Assembly (NCBI RefSeq): GCF_900177325.1
Contig: NZ_FXBL01000004.1
Location: 1,922,001 to 1,986,000, forward strand
DNA from: Mesorhizobium australicum
GTDB taxonomy: Bacteria > Pseudomonadota > Alphaproteobacteria > Rhizobiales > Rhizobiaceae
Length of the DNA stretch: 64,000 nucleotides
Direction of reading: 5' to 3'
The position numbers and the translations under genes are program-made. Below are positions 53,907-61,774 of the stretch, in pieces. The number at the start of each line of letters is the position of its first letter. Within the stretch, counting starts at the first letter, position 1. The notes below the pieces were generated by a model. That model did no database searches and was not told the origin of the DNA. It worked only from the letters and a program-made list of their open reading frames with translations.

Positions 53907-54782
53907 ATGGCGAGATTTGCATTGGTTGCGATTGCCTGGACGTTGATGTGGCCCGCCCAGACGGAGGCGGTTCATGCTGGCACACTGTCGCAAATTGCCG
54001 AAAGTGGCGTCCTTCGGGCGGGTACAAGAGCGGATGCCGTGCCGTTTGCCTATCTGGCCGAAGACGGCAAGCCGGAAGGCTTTTCCGTCGACCTGATAGA
54101 GGAAATCCGCGCCGCGGTGGAGGCGCGTCTCGGGCGGCCGGTGCGGACGGAACTGAACCGGGTAACGCCGGCGAATCGTGTGCAGATGGTCGCATCCGGC
54201 GCGCTCGATATCGTTTGCGAGATCACGACGCCGACTTGGGATCGTGAGAAGCTCGTGGACTTCTCGGTTCCCTTCTTCAGGGATGGCACCCGTATTCTCG
54301 CATTCCGCGATACGCTGAAGACCACACCGGAAATAAAGGACATGACGATCGGCGTGGCTGAGGGCACGACGACAGGCGATATCCTGACAGAAGCATTGCC
54401 GGGGATAGTGACGCGCTCCTACCCGTCGATGGACGAGGCATTCGCGGCGCTCAGAAGCGGCGAGGTCCAAGGTGTCGCCAATATCGGCATCATCCTGCTC
54501 GGCCTGTCGCGAAAGCTGGAGCCGGACCGCAGCGTCGTTCTGCTGCCGCGCACCGAGCCCCTGGGCAACGAGACGATGGCCTGCATGCTGCCGCAAAACG
54601 ACAGCGAATGGCGGGATTTCGTCAATGCCACCATCATCGGGCTGACGCGTGACCTTGCCGACTATCGCGGCCACTACATGCAGATTTATGACAAGTGGTT
54701 CGGGCGCGAGGGTCGACTGGTCTATCCGCTGGACCGTTCCACCCGCGACTATCTGCTGAATGCAAACGTCTGGGCGCGCTAG
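53907..54782 (+). CDS. periplasmic amino-acid-type solute-binding protein (orphan)
   Basis: ATG 53907 gives a signal peptide (ARFALVAIAWTLMWPAQTEAVHA). The PBP2 (SBP_bac_3) fold follows: LSQIAESGVLRAGTRADAVPFAYL, GKPEGFSVDLIEEIRAAV, NRVQMVASGALDIVCEITTPTWDREKLVDFS, MTIGVAEGTTTGDIL. No permease or ATPase gene of an ABC system lies nearby. It is divergent to the RsbU-like operon, so it may present a ligand to the periplasmic sensor of the phosphatase. The frame is open from 53847. Confidence 0.85.
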   Translation: MARFALVAIAWTLMWPAQTEAVHAGTLSQIAESGVLRAGTRADAVPFAYLAEDGKPEGFSVDLIEEIRAAVEARLGRPVRTELNRVTPANRVQMVASGALDIVCEITTPTWDREKLVDFSVPFFRDGTRILAFRDTLKTTPEIKDMTIGVAEGTTTGDILTEALPGIVTRSYPSMDEAFAALRSGEVQGVANIGIILLGLSRKLEPDRSVVLLPRTEPLGNETMACMLPQNDSEWRDFVNATIIGLTRDLADYRGHYMQIYDKWFGREGRLVYPLDRSTRDYLLNANVWAR

Positions 54783-54914
54783 GATCGGGAACTGCAGAGC
54801 GGGCGGTGAATCGACGTTCGTCAGGACAAAACCGCGGGGCAAACGGCCGCCAAGCTTGAAATGTTCACTTTTTGTTCTATTCTGTCGCCCGCGATCCTGT
54901 CGGGAGTTCGCAGA

Positions 54915-55520
54915 ATGGAACAACTGTCGTTCGGCCTGCCGGCGCTGCCTCGCGCGACGGTTCGCCTGCTCTTCTTCGCGTTGCGGCCCGATGCGGCCGT
55001 GAACGCCGAGGTCGATCGCTGCCTGCCGGTGTGGCGCGGCCGGTTCGGCCTGCGCGGCAAGGCGATGGCGCCCGCGCGCCGGCACGTTTCCCTGCTGGCG
55101 CTCGGTCCGCGGACGCGGCTGCCGGCCGGCCATGTCGAGCGCGTGTGCAGCGCGGCGGCCGGCTTCTCGTGCCCGCCGTTCGAAATCCGGTTCGACAGGA
55201 TCATGCGCTTCGGCGGCAACAACATCGTCCTGACGGGTGGCAACGGCAATCTGGCGACGGACGCCTTCCGGCAGGACCTCGCGACGCGACTGCGGAACGC
55301 GCTGCCACCGCAGCACGGCCGGTTCACGCCCCACATGACGCTGCTGCACGACCGCGGGGCATCGTTCGCCACTTCCGAGATCGAGCCGCTGGGCTGGGTC
55401 GTTCGCGACTTCGTCCTCGTCGAGAGCTATCGGGGTGAGGGGCTCCATGTCGAAGTCGACCGGTGGCCTCTCGCCGACGGTGCCGCCGTGCCCCCGATCG
55501 ACGCCCTTGCGGCGACTTGA
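54915..55520 (+). CDS. 2'-5' RNA ligase-like (2H phosphoesterase) protein
   Basis: ATG 54915 gives 201 residues. Two H-x-T/S motifs mark the 2H superfamily: RRHVSLLAL (His-Val-Ser, near residue 57) and FTPHMTLLHD (His-Met-Thr, near 138). The first uses Ser in place of Thr. Such proteins act on 2',3'-cyclic phosphates or RNA ends. The frame is open from 54861. Confidence 0.85.
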   Translation: MEQLSFGLPALPRATVRLLFFALRPDAAVNAEVDRCLPVWRGRFGLRGKAMAPARRHVSLLALGPRTRLPAGHVERVCSAAAGFSCPPFEIRFDRIMRFGGNNIVLTGGNGNLATDAFRQDLATRLRNALPPQHGRFTPHMTLLHDRGASFATSEIEPLGWVVRDFVLVESYRGEGLHVEVDRWPLADGAAVPPIDALAAT

Positions 55521-55628
55521 CGAGGATCAAGGTCTTGTTCTGCGTTGTGGCCGAAAGGAGGAGCAAGGCCGATGAGGCCTCCGTTCGGGCGTGTGCGCGG
55601 GCGGTCGAGAGAATGCGGGAGAAAGCGA

Positions 55629-56033
55629 ATGATCCTACCCAACGAAACGACCGTCGCGGTGGTCGACGGCACGAGGCTTCGCCTCTTCCGAAACCGGGGC
55701 CACGAACCGCAGATCGATCTCTTGGAACTTCCCGAGCCCACGATCGCCGTCGAGAACCAGGGCTCGGGCGGGCGCCATCACAGTTCGACCGCCAATCCCG
55801 ACACGTCGCGCCTCGCCGAGGACAATTTCGCGGCCGCGGTGGCGGATCACCTCAATCGCCAGGTGCTCTCAGGCGAGATCAGCACGCTTTTCGTCATCGC
55901 CGATCCGCGAACGCTGGGAGAACTGCGCCGCCATTTTCATGATACGGTGCGCGCGAAGCTCGTAGGCGATCTCGCAAAGGACCTCACGGCGCAGGACAGG
56001 CAGGACATCGAGAGGATCCTCGCCAAGGCATAG
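55629..56033 (+). CDS. host attachment family protein (AttH-like, baeRF fold)
   Basis: ATG 55629 gives 134 residues: VAVVDGTRLRLFRNRG, then GGRHHSSTANPDTSRLAEDNFAAAVADHLN, FVIADPRTLGELRRHFHD and KDLTAQDRQDIERIL. This is the family annotated as required for attachment to host cells, related to archaeal/eukaryotic release factor-like folds. The molecular role is unknown. The name comes from Agrobacterium work on the family. Confidence 0.85.
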   Translation: MILPNETTVAVVDGTRLRLFRNRGHEPQIDLLELPEPTIAVENQGSGGRHHSSTANPDTSRLAEDNFAAAVADHLNRQVLSGEISTLFVIADPRTLGELRRHFHDTVRAKLVGDLAKDLTAQDRQDIERILAKA

Positions 56034-56116
56034 ACGGGTCATTTCAGTCCGCCGACGCCGAGGCATCGGGGGCTCGGGTCAGGATCGGTCATAACCCCGC
56101 GAAAGGAGATCGCAGC

Positions 56117-57211
56117 ATGAACAGGCGTCATCTTCTCGGGGCAATGGCCGGCCTCGCCGTCATCGGCGGCGGTGGCGCCTTCGCCTGGAATAGGGCCACC
56201 GGATCGCTCGCCGACTACGAGCGCTATGCGGCTGGCCTTCGCGCGCCGCTCTCCGGGCGGCCGGACCTGAAAAACCTCGTCCGCTATGCGACGCTGGCCG
56301 CCAACAGCCACAACACGCAGGCCTGGAAGTTTGCCGCGACGCAGACCACCTTCGGCCTCTTCCCGGACGAGAGCCGCCGCACGCCGGTTGTCGATCCGGA
56401 CGACCATCATCTCTATGTCAGTCTGGGCTGCGCGGCGGAGAACCTCGCGATTGCGGGCCGAGCCGGCGGATGGCCGGGCGAACTGCTGGCAGCACCGGGT
56501 GACGGCAGCGCGATCCGCTACGATTTCGCGGAAGGCGCAGCGCACGCCGATCCGCTGTTCGACGCCATCCCGCTGCGCCAGTCCACACGCGCCGACTATG
56601 ACGGCCGGCCAGTCACGGCGGCGGATCTGGCAGTGCTGGAGAAGGCAGCCGCGGAGCCCGGCGTCCGGCTGGTCATCCTGACGGAGGAAACGGCGCGGGC
56701 GAAACTGCGGGACCTGATCGTCGCGGGCAACGACGCCCAGATGACAGATCCCGCCTTCGTGGCCGAACTGCTGGAGTGGATCCGCTTCAACCCGCGCGAC
56801 GCCATGCGCACGGGCGACGGGTTGTTGTCCGCCGCGAGCGGCAGTCCGTCCCTGCCGGGGGCGGTCGGCCGACGCCTCTTTCCGCTCGTCGCCACGCCGA
56901 AGGGCGAGGCGGACCGCTATGCCCGGCAGGCCGCGTCGACGCCGGCCTTCGCCGTGTTCTTCGCCGAGCGCGCCGACAGCGAGCACTGGATCGCGGTCGG
57001 CCGCGCCTGCCAGCGGATGCTGCTGACGGCGACGACGCTCGGGCTTCGGCACGCCTTCGTCAATCAGCCGGTCGAGGTGGCCGCGTTCAGGCCCGATCTC
57101 GCCGCGCTTGCAGGCGAGGCGGGCAGGCGGCCCGACCTCGTGCTGCGGCTCGGCTACGGGCCAACGATGCCGTATTCGCCGCGCCGGCCAGTCGAGGCGG
57201 TGCTGGCATAG
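56117..57211 (+). CDS. Acg family FMN-binding oxidoreductase
   Basis: This 364-residue nitroreductase-fold protein has an N-terminal twin-Arg-like signal (MNRRHLLGAMAGLAVIGGGGAF), then NLVRYATLAANSHNTQAWKF, LYVSLGCAAENLAIAGRAGG, PLRQSTRADYDGRP and ACQRMLLTATTLGLRHAFVNQPVEV. Acg proteins are tied to dormancy and stress in mycobacteria; they may sequester FMN. AAAGGAG precedes ATG 56117. Confidence 0.87.
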   Translation: MNRRHLLGAMAGLAVIGGGGAFAWNRATGSLADYERYAAGLRAPLSGRPDLKNLVRYATLAANSHNTQAWKFAATQTTFGLFPDESRRTPVVDPDDHHLYVSLGCAAENLAIAGRAGGWPGELLAAPGDGSAIRYDFAEGAAHADPLFDAIPLRQSTRADYDGRPVTAADLAVLEKAAAEPGVRLVILTEETARAKLRDLIVAGNDAQMTDPAFVAELLEWIRFNPRDAMRTGDGLLSAASGSPSLPGAVGRRLFPLVATPKGEADRYARQAASTPAFAVFFAERADSEHWIAVGRACQRMLLTATTLGLRHAFVNQPVEVAAFRPDLAALAGEAGRRPDLVLRLGYGPTMPYSPRRPVEAVLA

Positions 57212-57215
57212 CAGC

Positions 57216-57695
57216 CTACTTGCCCGCCTTGATGTGCTGCACCATCTGGGTCACCACCGTGCCCCAGCCGTCGTGGAAGCCCATTTCCTCATGGCTCTTG
57301 CGGGTCTCGTCGTTGCCGTGGATGGCGATCGCCTTGTAGCGCGTGCCGCTGCCGTTGGGCATCAGTTCGAGGACCGCCGTGAAGAACGGCTTGGCAGAGG
57401 GGCGATAGCCGGGCAGCAGCGTGTCGGTGAAGACCAGCCGCTGGTTCGGAACGACCTCGAGGTAGCACCCGATATTCTCGAACTCCTGGCCTTCGGGCGA
57501 GCGCATCGTCGAGGCGAAGATACCGCCGGGTCGCAGGTCGATCTCGACCGAGGTAATCGACCAGGGCTTGGGAACGAACCATTCCTTCAGGCTGGCTGGC
57601 GTCGTCCACGCCTTCCAGACGAGTTCGACGGGAACGTCGATCTCTCGTTCCAGCACAAGGTCCAGCTTCGGGTCGATCTTGATCACGGACGTCAT
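57216..57695 (-). CDS. SRPBCC (AHSA1/START-like) protein
   Basis: ATG 57693-57695 gives 159 residues of the activator-of-Hsp90-like fold: [30 protein letters not shown], then [32 protein letters not shown] and [17 protein letters not shown]. It overlaps the ArsR-type gene by 4 bp. ArsR-AHSA1 pairs are very common; the ligand is unknown. Confidence 0.9.
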   Translation of the reverse strand: MTSVIKIDPKLDLVLEREIDVPVELVWKAWTTPASLKEWFVPKPWSITSVEIDLRPGGIFASTMRSPEGQEFENIGCYLEVVPNQRLVFTDTLLPGYRPSAKPFFTAVLELMPNGSGTRYKAIAIHGNDETRKSHEEMGFHDGWGTVVTQMVQHIKAGK

Positions 57696-58054
57696 TCGGC
57701 ATTCTCCTCTCTGATGGACAAAAGATAATTGTCGAGCCGGTCCAACCGGCGCTCCCAAAGGGTGCGCTGCTTGCCGAGCCAGTCTTCCGCGAGTTTCAAC
57801 TGCTCGGAGGCGACCTGATAGGTGCGCACGCGGCCTTCCTTGCGCGACCGCACGAGGCCGCAGTTTTCCAGCACCCTGAGATGTTCCATGAACGAGGGCA
57901 GGGCCATCTTGTAGGGAGCCGCGAGTTCGGAGACCGAGGCCTGCCGTGCGCTCAGCCGCTCGATGACGCTGCGGCGCGTCGGGTCCGCCAGCGCGCGGAA
58001 GATGCCGTCCACCGCGGACGGGTCTAGCATCGATGCGGTCTGCTCCTGCAGCAT
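57692..58054 (-). CDS. ArsR family transcriptional regulator
   Basis: ATG 58054 ([19 protein letters not shown]) gives 120 residues; the frame is open upstream. A winged-helix is clear: [60 protein letters not shown]. Cys metal sites are absent, so it is the non-metal type usual with AHSA1 partners. It probably represses its own operon. Confidence 0.9.
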   Translation of the reverse strand: MLQEQTASMLDPSAVDGIFRALADPTRRSVIERLSARQASVSELAAPYKMALPSFMEHLRVLENCGLVRSRKEGRVRTYQVASEQLKLAEDWLGKQRTLWERRLDRLDNYLLSIREENAE

Positions 58055-58302
58055 CTCGAGTGAAGCCCTCCAGCGCTGTCGTGCGCGGAAGCCTCGATAC
58101 CTCATCCAAACACTTAGGTCAAATCCTAAGTGTTTGTCGGTGGGGATTCCTAAGAAAGTTAGGCACGTGTTAAACTGCTGCACGACGCGCCGGAGCACGA
58201 CCTGTCCGCTACAGGCTGAAAAGCGTCGGCGCGCACGATGTCCGGAACCAAGATTGCGGGAGACGGTTTCACCATCTCTCAACCGCTAGGGAAGGACGGA
58301 CA

Positions 58303-58806
58303 ATGGCCCGTGAAGAACAGACCGACAAGACGCCCGCAGAATTGATCGACCGCGCCTGGGATCTCGCCGAATCGATCGGCATCTGCAACTTCAACACCTG
58401 GAACGGCCGCGAGCTGCACTCGCGTCCGATGGATGCCAAGGTCGAGCGCGACGAGGAGGCGGTCTATTTCCTAACCGACGTGGAAAGCTACAAGGTCGAG
58501 GAACTGGAGCGCTTTCCGGTGTCGACGCTCTCCTTTGCGGACCCGGGCTCGTACAAGTTCGTCACGATGACGGGCAAAGCGAGCGTGTCGAACGACCGCG
58601 CAAGGATCAAGGAATTCTGGTCCGACGCCAACAAGATGTGGTGGGATTCGGAGGATGATCCGCGCATCCGCCTCGTCAGCTTCGTCCCCGACGATGCCGA
58701 GATCTGGGACAGCCCCGGCAAGGTGATCTCGGGCATCAAGATGCTCACCGCAGCGGTCACTGGCGCCAAGCCGAAACTCGGCGACCACGCCAAGGTCGCG
58801 ATGTAG
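58303..58806 (+). CDS. pyridoxamine 5'-phosphate oxidase family protein (general stress protein 26-like)
   Basis: This 167-residue split-barrel protein shows AWDLAESIGICNFNTWNGRELHSRPM, YFLTDVESYKVEEL, FVTMTGKASVSNDRARIKEFWS, MWWDSEDDPRIRLVSFVPDDAEIWDS. The W(S)..... K.WW pattern fits the flavin-binding general stress protein 26 group. It lies divergent from the ArsR gene. RBS AGGGA precedes ATG 58303. Confidence 0.88.
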   Translation: MAREEQTDKTPAELIDRAWDLAESIGICNFNTWNGRELHSRPMDAKVERDEEAVYFLTDVESYKVEELERFPVSTLSFADPGSYKFVTMTGKASVSNDRARIKEFWSDANKMWWDSEDDPRIRLVSFVPDDAEIWDSPGKVISGIKMLTAAVTGAKPKLGDHAKVAM

Positions 58807-58860
58807 CGCCCTCGACATTGGAGCACCGCTCGGCCACCTTCGCACGTCGGAGGTGGCCGC

Positions 58861-59976
58861 ATGCATATCAGGGAATTCGCCGTCGAGACGTGGATGAATG
58901 CGCACGAGACGCAGTGCGAGTGGAACCTCGCGGAAACCTGCGTCGCCTCGCTCACCGTGCAGGAACTGCTCGACCTTGTCGGCAAGGGCAATTCCGTCCT
59001 CGACGATCTCCTGCCGATGAGGCTCACCTACGGCGCCATCGAAGGTTCGGAGCGGCTTCGCGCGGCGATTGCCTCTCTCTACGAAACGAAATCTGCCTCC
59101 GATGTGCGCGTCACCCACGGCGCCGTCGGCGCGAACGCGCTGGTCTATCAGGCGCTGGTCGGGCCGGGTGACGTCGTCGTGTCGGTCCTGCCGACCTATC
59201 AGCAGCACTATTCGATCCCCGAGAGCCTCGGGGCCGAGGTGCGGCCGCTCTGGCTGCGCGCGGCGGACGGTTTCCTGCCCGATCTCGAGCGCCTGCGCGA
59301 ACTCGCGCGGGGTGCCAAGCTCATCGCGCTGACCAACCCGAACAATCCGACCGGCGCGCTGATCGACCGTTCGACGCTGGAGGAGATCGTCGCGATCGCG
59401 CGCGGCGCAGGCGCATGGCTGCTCGCCGACGAGGTCTATCGCGGCGTCGATCAGGAGGGCGACGGCTTCACCGCTTCTGTTGCCGACCTTTACGAGAAGG
59501 GCATCTCGACCGGCTCCATGTCCAAGGCTTATGCGCTGGCAGGCCTGAGGCTCGGCTGGATCGTTGCTCCGACGGAGGTGCTCTCCGCCGCGATGATCCA
59601 TCGCGACTACAACACGATCAGCGTGTCGATGATCGACGACCATCTCGCCGCGCTTGCGTTGGAGGCGCGCGACCGCGTCCTGGCGCGCAGCCGCGACATC
59701 ACCCGTGGCAACCTTGCCATCCTGTCGGACTGGGTTGCTGCCGAACCGCTGATCTCCTGGGTCAGGCCGCGCTCCGGCACCACTGCCTTGCTCCAATACG
59801 GCCTCGACATGTCCTCGGTCGAGTTCTGCTCGCGCCTGCTCGAAGGGACCGGCGTGCTCCTTGTCCCAGGCTCCGCCTTCGACATGGACGGACACGTCCG
59901 CATCGGCTACGCCAACGCCCCGGACATCCTGCGCGAGGGACTTGCGCGAATCTCGACATTCCTGAAAGGACTTTGA
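58861..59976 (+). CDS. class I/II PLP-dependent aminotransferase
   Basis: This 371-residue enzyme has fold-type I features: VTHGAVGANALVYQALVGPGD, LTNPNNPTGALIDRSTL (Asn of the PLP site), LLADEVYRGVD (Asp/Tyr), and the PLP lysine in STGSMSKAYALAGLRLGWIV. The substrate is unknown; the N-terminus MHIREFAVETWMN suggests the group annotated as capreomycidine-synthase-like or general aminotransferases. Confidence 0.88.
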   Translation: MHIREFAVETWMNAHETQCEWNLAETCVASLTVQELLDLVGKGNSVLDDLLPMRLTYGAIEGSERLRAAIASLYETKSASDVRVTHGAVGANALVYQALVGPGDVVVSVLPTYQQHYSIPESLGAEVRPLWLRAADGFLPDLERLRELARGAKLIALTNPNNPTGALIDRSTLEEIVAIARGAGAWLLADEVYRGVDQEGDGFTASVADLYEKGISTGSMSKAYALAGLRLGWIVAPTEVLSAAMIHRDYNTISVSMIDDHLAALALEARDRVLARSRDITRGNLAILSDWVAAEPLISWVRPRSGTTALLQYGLDMSSVEFCSRLLEGTGVLLVPGSAFDMDGHVRIGYANAPDILREGLARISTFLKGL

Positions 59977-59987
59977 TCTTGGCTGCC

Positions 59988-60329
59988 ATGCTCTACGGCT
60001 TCAAATCCTGCAGCACCGTCAAGTCGGCGCGCAAATGGCTCGACGACCATGGCGTCGAACACAGCTTCTTTGATTATCGTGTCGACAAGCTCGACCCGAA
60101 GGTGGTGGACGACTGGTTCAAGCGGGCCGGGTGGGAGGCTGTGTTCAACCGCAACTCCACCACGTTCAAGGAACTGCCCGAGGCCGAGAAGGAGAGCGTC
60201 GACGCAAAGAAGGCCCGCGCCATGATCCTCGCCGAGACCAACCTCATCAAGCGCCCGGTGCTCGACACCGGCAAGACCCTGCTCTTCGGCTTCAAGGCCG
60301 ACGCCTACGCGGCCGCCACGGGGAAGTAG
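59988..60329 (+). CDS. ArsC/Spx family thioredoxin-fold protein
   Basis: ATG 59988 gives 113 residues; TTG 59979 with AAAGGA upstream is an equally good start (adding three residues). The family pattern is LYGFKSCSTVKSARKWLDDHGVEHSFFDYR, then FNRNSTTFKELPE and LIKRPVLDTGKTLLFGF. A single Cys in KSC-ST-VK takes the place of the CxxC site, as in YffB-like ArsC-family proteins. It follows the aminotransferase gene by 11 bp. Confidence 0.88.
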   Translation: MLYGFKSCSTVKSARKWLDDHGVEHSFFDYRVDKLDPKVVDDWFKRAGWEAVFNRNSTTFKELPEAEKESVDAKKARAMILAETNLIKRPVLDTGKTLLFGFKADAYAAATGK

Positions 60330-60338
60330 GGCTAGGCG

Positions 60339-60593
60339 ATGTCCAGAACGGAGAAGCTGATCCGAAAACTGCGCTCCGGGTCGGCGCTTTCGTTCGGGGA
60401 ACTACAGGCGATACTCGAACTTTTCGGATTTCGTCTGGATCGCACAGGTGGCAGCCACCACATCTATGTCCATCCGCAGGTCACACGGCCTGTGAGTATT
60501 CAACCTGACGGAAAGGATGCCAAACGCTATCAAGTCCGCCAGGTTCGGGATATGATTGAAGAATTCCAGTTGGAGCGGATCCGAGATGAATGA
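60339..60593 (+). CDS. hicA: HicA-family toxin
   Basis: This 84-residue protein has the dsRBD-like HicA fold with the catalytic His in DRTGGSHHIYVHP, after ELQAILELFGFRL. It is longer than typical HicA (about 60-65), with a C-terminal helix (VRQVRDMIEEFQLERI). HicA toxins are ribonucleases. It overlaps hicB by 8 bp. Confidence 0.88.
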   Translation: MSRTEKLIRKLRSGSALSFGELQAILELFGFRLDRTGGSHHIYVHPQVTRPVSIQPDGKDAKRYQVRQVRDMIEEFQLERIRDE

Positions 60594-60807
60594 AGACTAT
60601 GCCATCGCGGTCTTCTGGTCGGGTGCAGACAAGGCCTGGATAGCCGATGCGCCGGACCTCAAGTCCTGCTCGGCCTTCGGTGCGACGCCGGAGGAGGCGG
60701 TGAGCGAGCTGCGGGTCGCGATGGCTGCGTGGATCGAGGCGGCCAAGGCAAATGGCATGCCGCTGCCTGAGCCATTGTTTCGACAGGCGCTGCCTGCCGC
60801 CGAGTAG
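60586..60807 (+). CDS. hicB: HicB-family antitoxin
   Basis: ATG 60586 gives 73 residues: YAIAVFWSGADKAWIADAPDLKSCSAFGATPEEAVSELRVAMAAWIEAAKANG. This is the partial RNase H-like fold of HicB antitoxins. It lacks a long C-terminal DNA-binding domain, as in short HicB forms. It is coupled to hicA by overlap. Confidence 0.88.
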   Translation: MNEDYAIAVFWSGADKAWIADAPDLKSCSAFGATPEEAVSELRVAMAAWIEAAKANGMPLPEPLFRQALPAAE

Positions 60808-60834
60808 CTCCGCTCTTCCTTTACGCCACGCCTC

Positions 60835-61728
60835 TCAAAGCCTGATCACGTTGTTCGGATCGGGCTGCTCGTCCTTCGGTGCCTGGCTGTAGTCGCCGAA
60901 GGGGCCGTCCCTCGCCTCGATCACCGCGCGCACGCCCTCGCGGCCGGCCTTGTCGATGAACGCCTTGGCCTCCGGCGTGTTGCGCATCAGACCGTCGAGA
61001 ATGGGCCCGAGCGTCTGCGTCGATGAGAGACCCATGTTCTCATAGGCGTGATTCACCACCAGCTTCATCGCCGAGAGCTGCGACAGCGGAATCGAGGCAA
61101 GCTGCCGGGCGGTCTCACGCACCGTGTCCTCCAGTTGCGCGAATGGAACCGCCCGGTTGATCAGACCGACATCGGCTGCCTCGCGGCCCGACAGCGGCTT
61201 GCCGGTCAACGCATATTCCTTGGCCCTGGTCAGCCCCAGCCGGTAGAGCCACATGCCGGAGAGATACGCGCCCCACATGCGCGAATAGGGCGTGCCGATC
61301 CGCGCGTCCTCGCTGGCGATGACGATGTCGGCGCAGAGCGCATAGTCCGAGCCGCCGCCGACGCACCAGCCGTGCACCTGCGCGATCACCGGTTTCGGCG
61401 AGCGCCAGATCGCCATGAACTTCTGCGTCGGCGCAAGCTCCTGCGCGGTCGAGAAGGCGAAGTCCTTGCCGGCGTCCCACTCTCCGTCGGTGGTGAAATA
61501 CTGGTCCCAGTGGTGGAAGCCGCCGCCGAAGTTGAACCCGGCGCAGAAGGAGCGCCCCGCGCCGCGCAGGATGATGACTTTTACCGCCGCATCGCGGATC
61601 GCCAGCCCGATCGCCCGCTCGATCTCGTCGGGCATCGGCGGCACGATCGTGTTGAGCTCGTCGGGCCGGTTCAGCGTGATCGTTGCGACCGGCCCGTCCG
61701 TCGAATAGGCGATTGTCTCGAATGTCAT
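60835..61728 (-). CDS. enoyl-CoA hydratase/isomerase (crotonase) family protein
   Basis: ATG 61728 follows GGGAGGAG. The 297-residue protein shows the crotonase core: VATITLNRPDELNTI, ILRGAGRSFCAGFNFGG (oxyanion hole), VIAQVHGWCVGGGSDYALCADIVIAS, and GLINRAVPFAQLED. The catalytic Glu of hydratases is not clear from reading, so the exact reaction is open. It is 46 bp from the aminopeptidase gene upstream in the same strand. Confidence 0.9.
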   Translation of the reverse strand: MTFETIAYSTDGPVATITLNRPDELNTIVPPMPDEIERAIGLAIRDAAVKVIILRGAGRSFCAGFNFGGGFHHWDQYFTTDGEWDAGKDFAFSTAQELAPTQKFMAIWRSPKPVIAQVHGWCVGGGSDYALCADIVIASEDARIGTPYSRMWGAYLSGMWLYRLGLTRAKEYALTGKPLSGREAADVGLINRAVPFAQLEDTVRETARQLASIPLSQLSAMKLVVNHAYENMGLSSTQTLGPILDGLMRNTPEAKAFIDKAGREGVRAVIEARDGPFGDYSQAPKDEQPDPNNVIRL

Positions 61729-61774
61729 CTGCGCTCCTCCCAAAGCGGATGCAAAAAGACGTTCGGGCGTCTCC

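Noticed and set aside
53826..55448. 540-codon minus-strand frame opposite the binding protein and 2H genes
   Set aside because: It spans two well-supported plus-strand genes and the gap between them and shows no domain.
58471..59895. 474-codon minus-strand frame opposite the PPOX and aminotransferase genes
   Set aside because: It covers two recognisable plus-strand genes and has no motif of its own.
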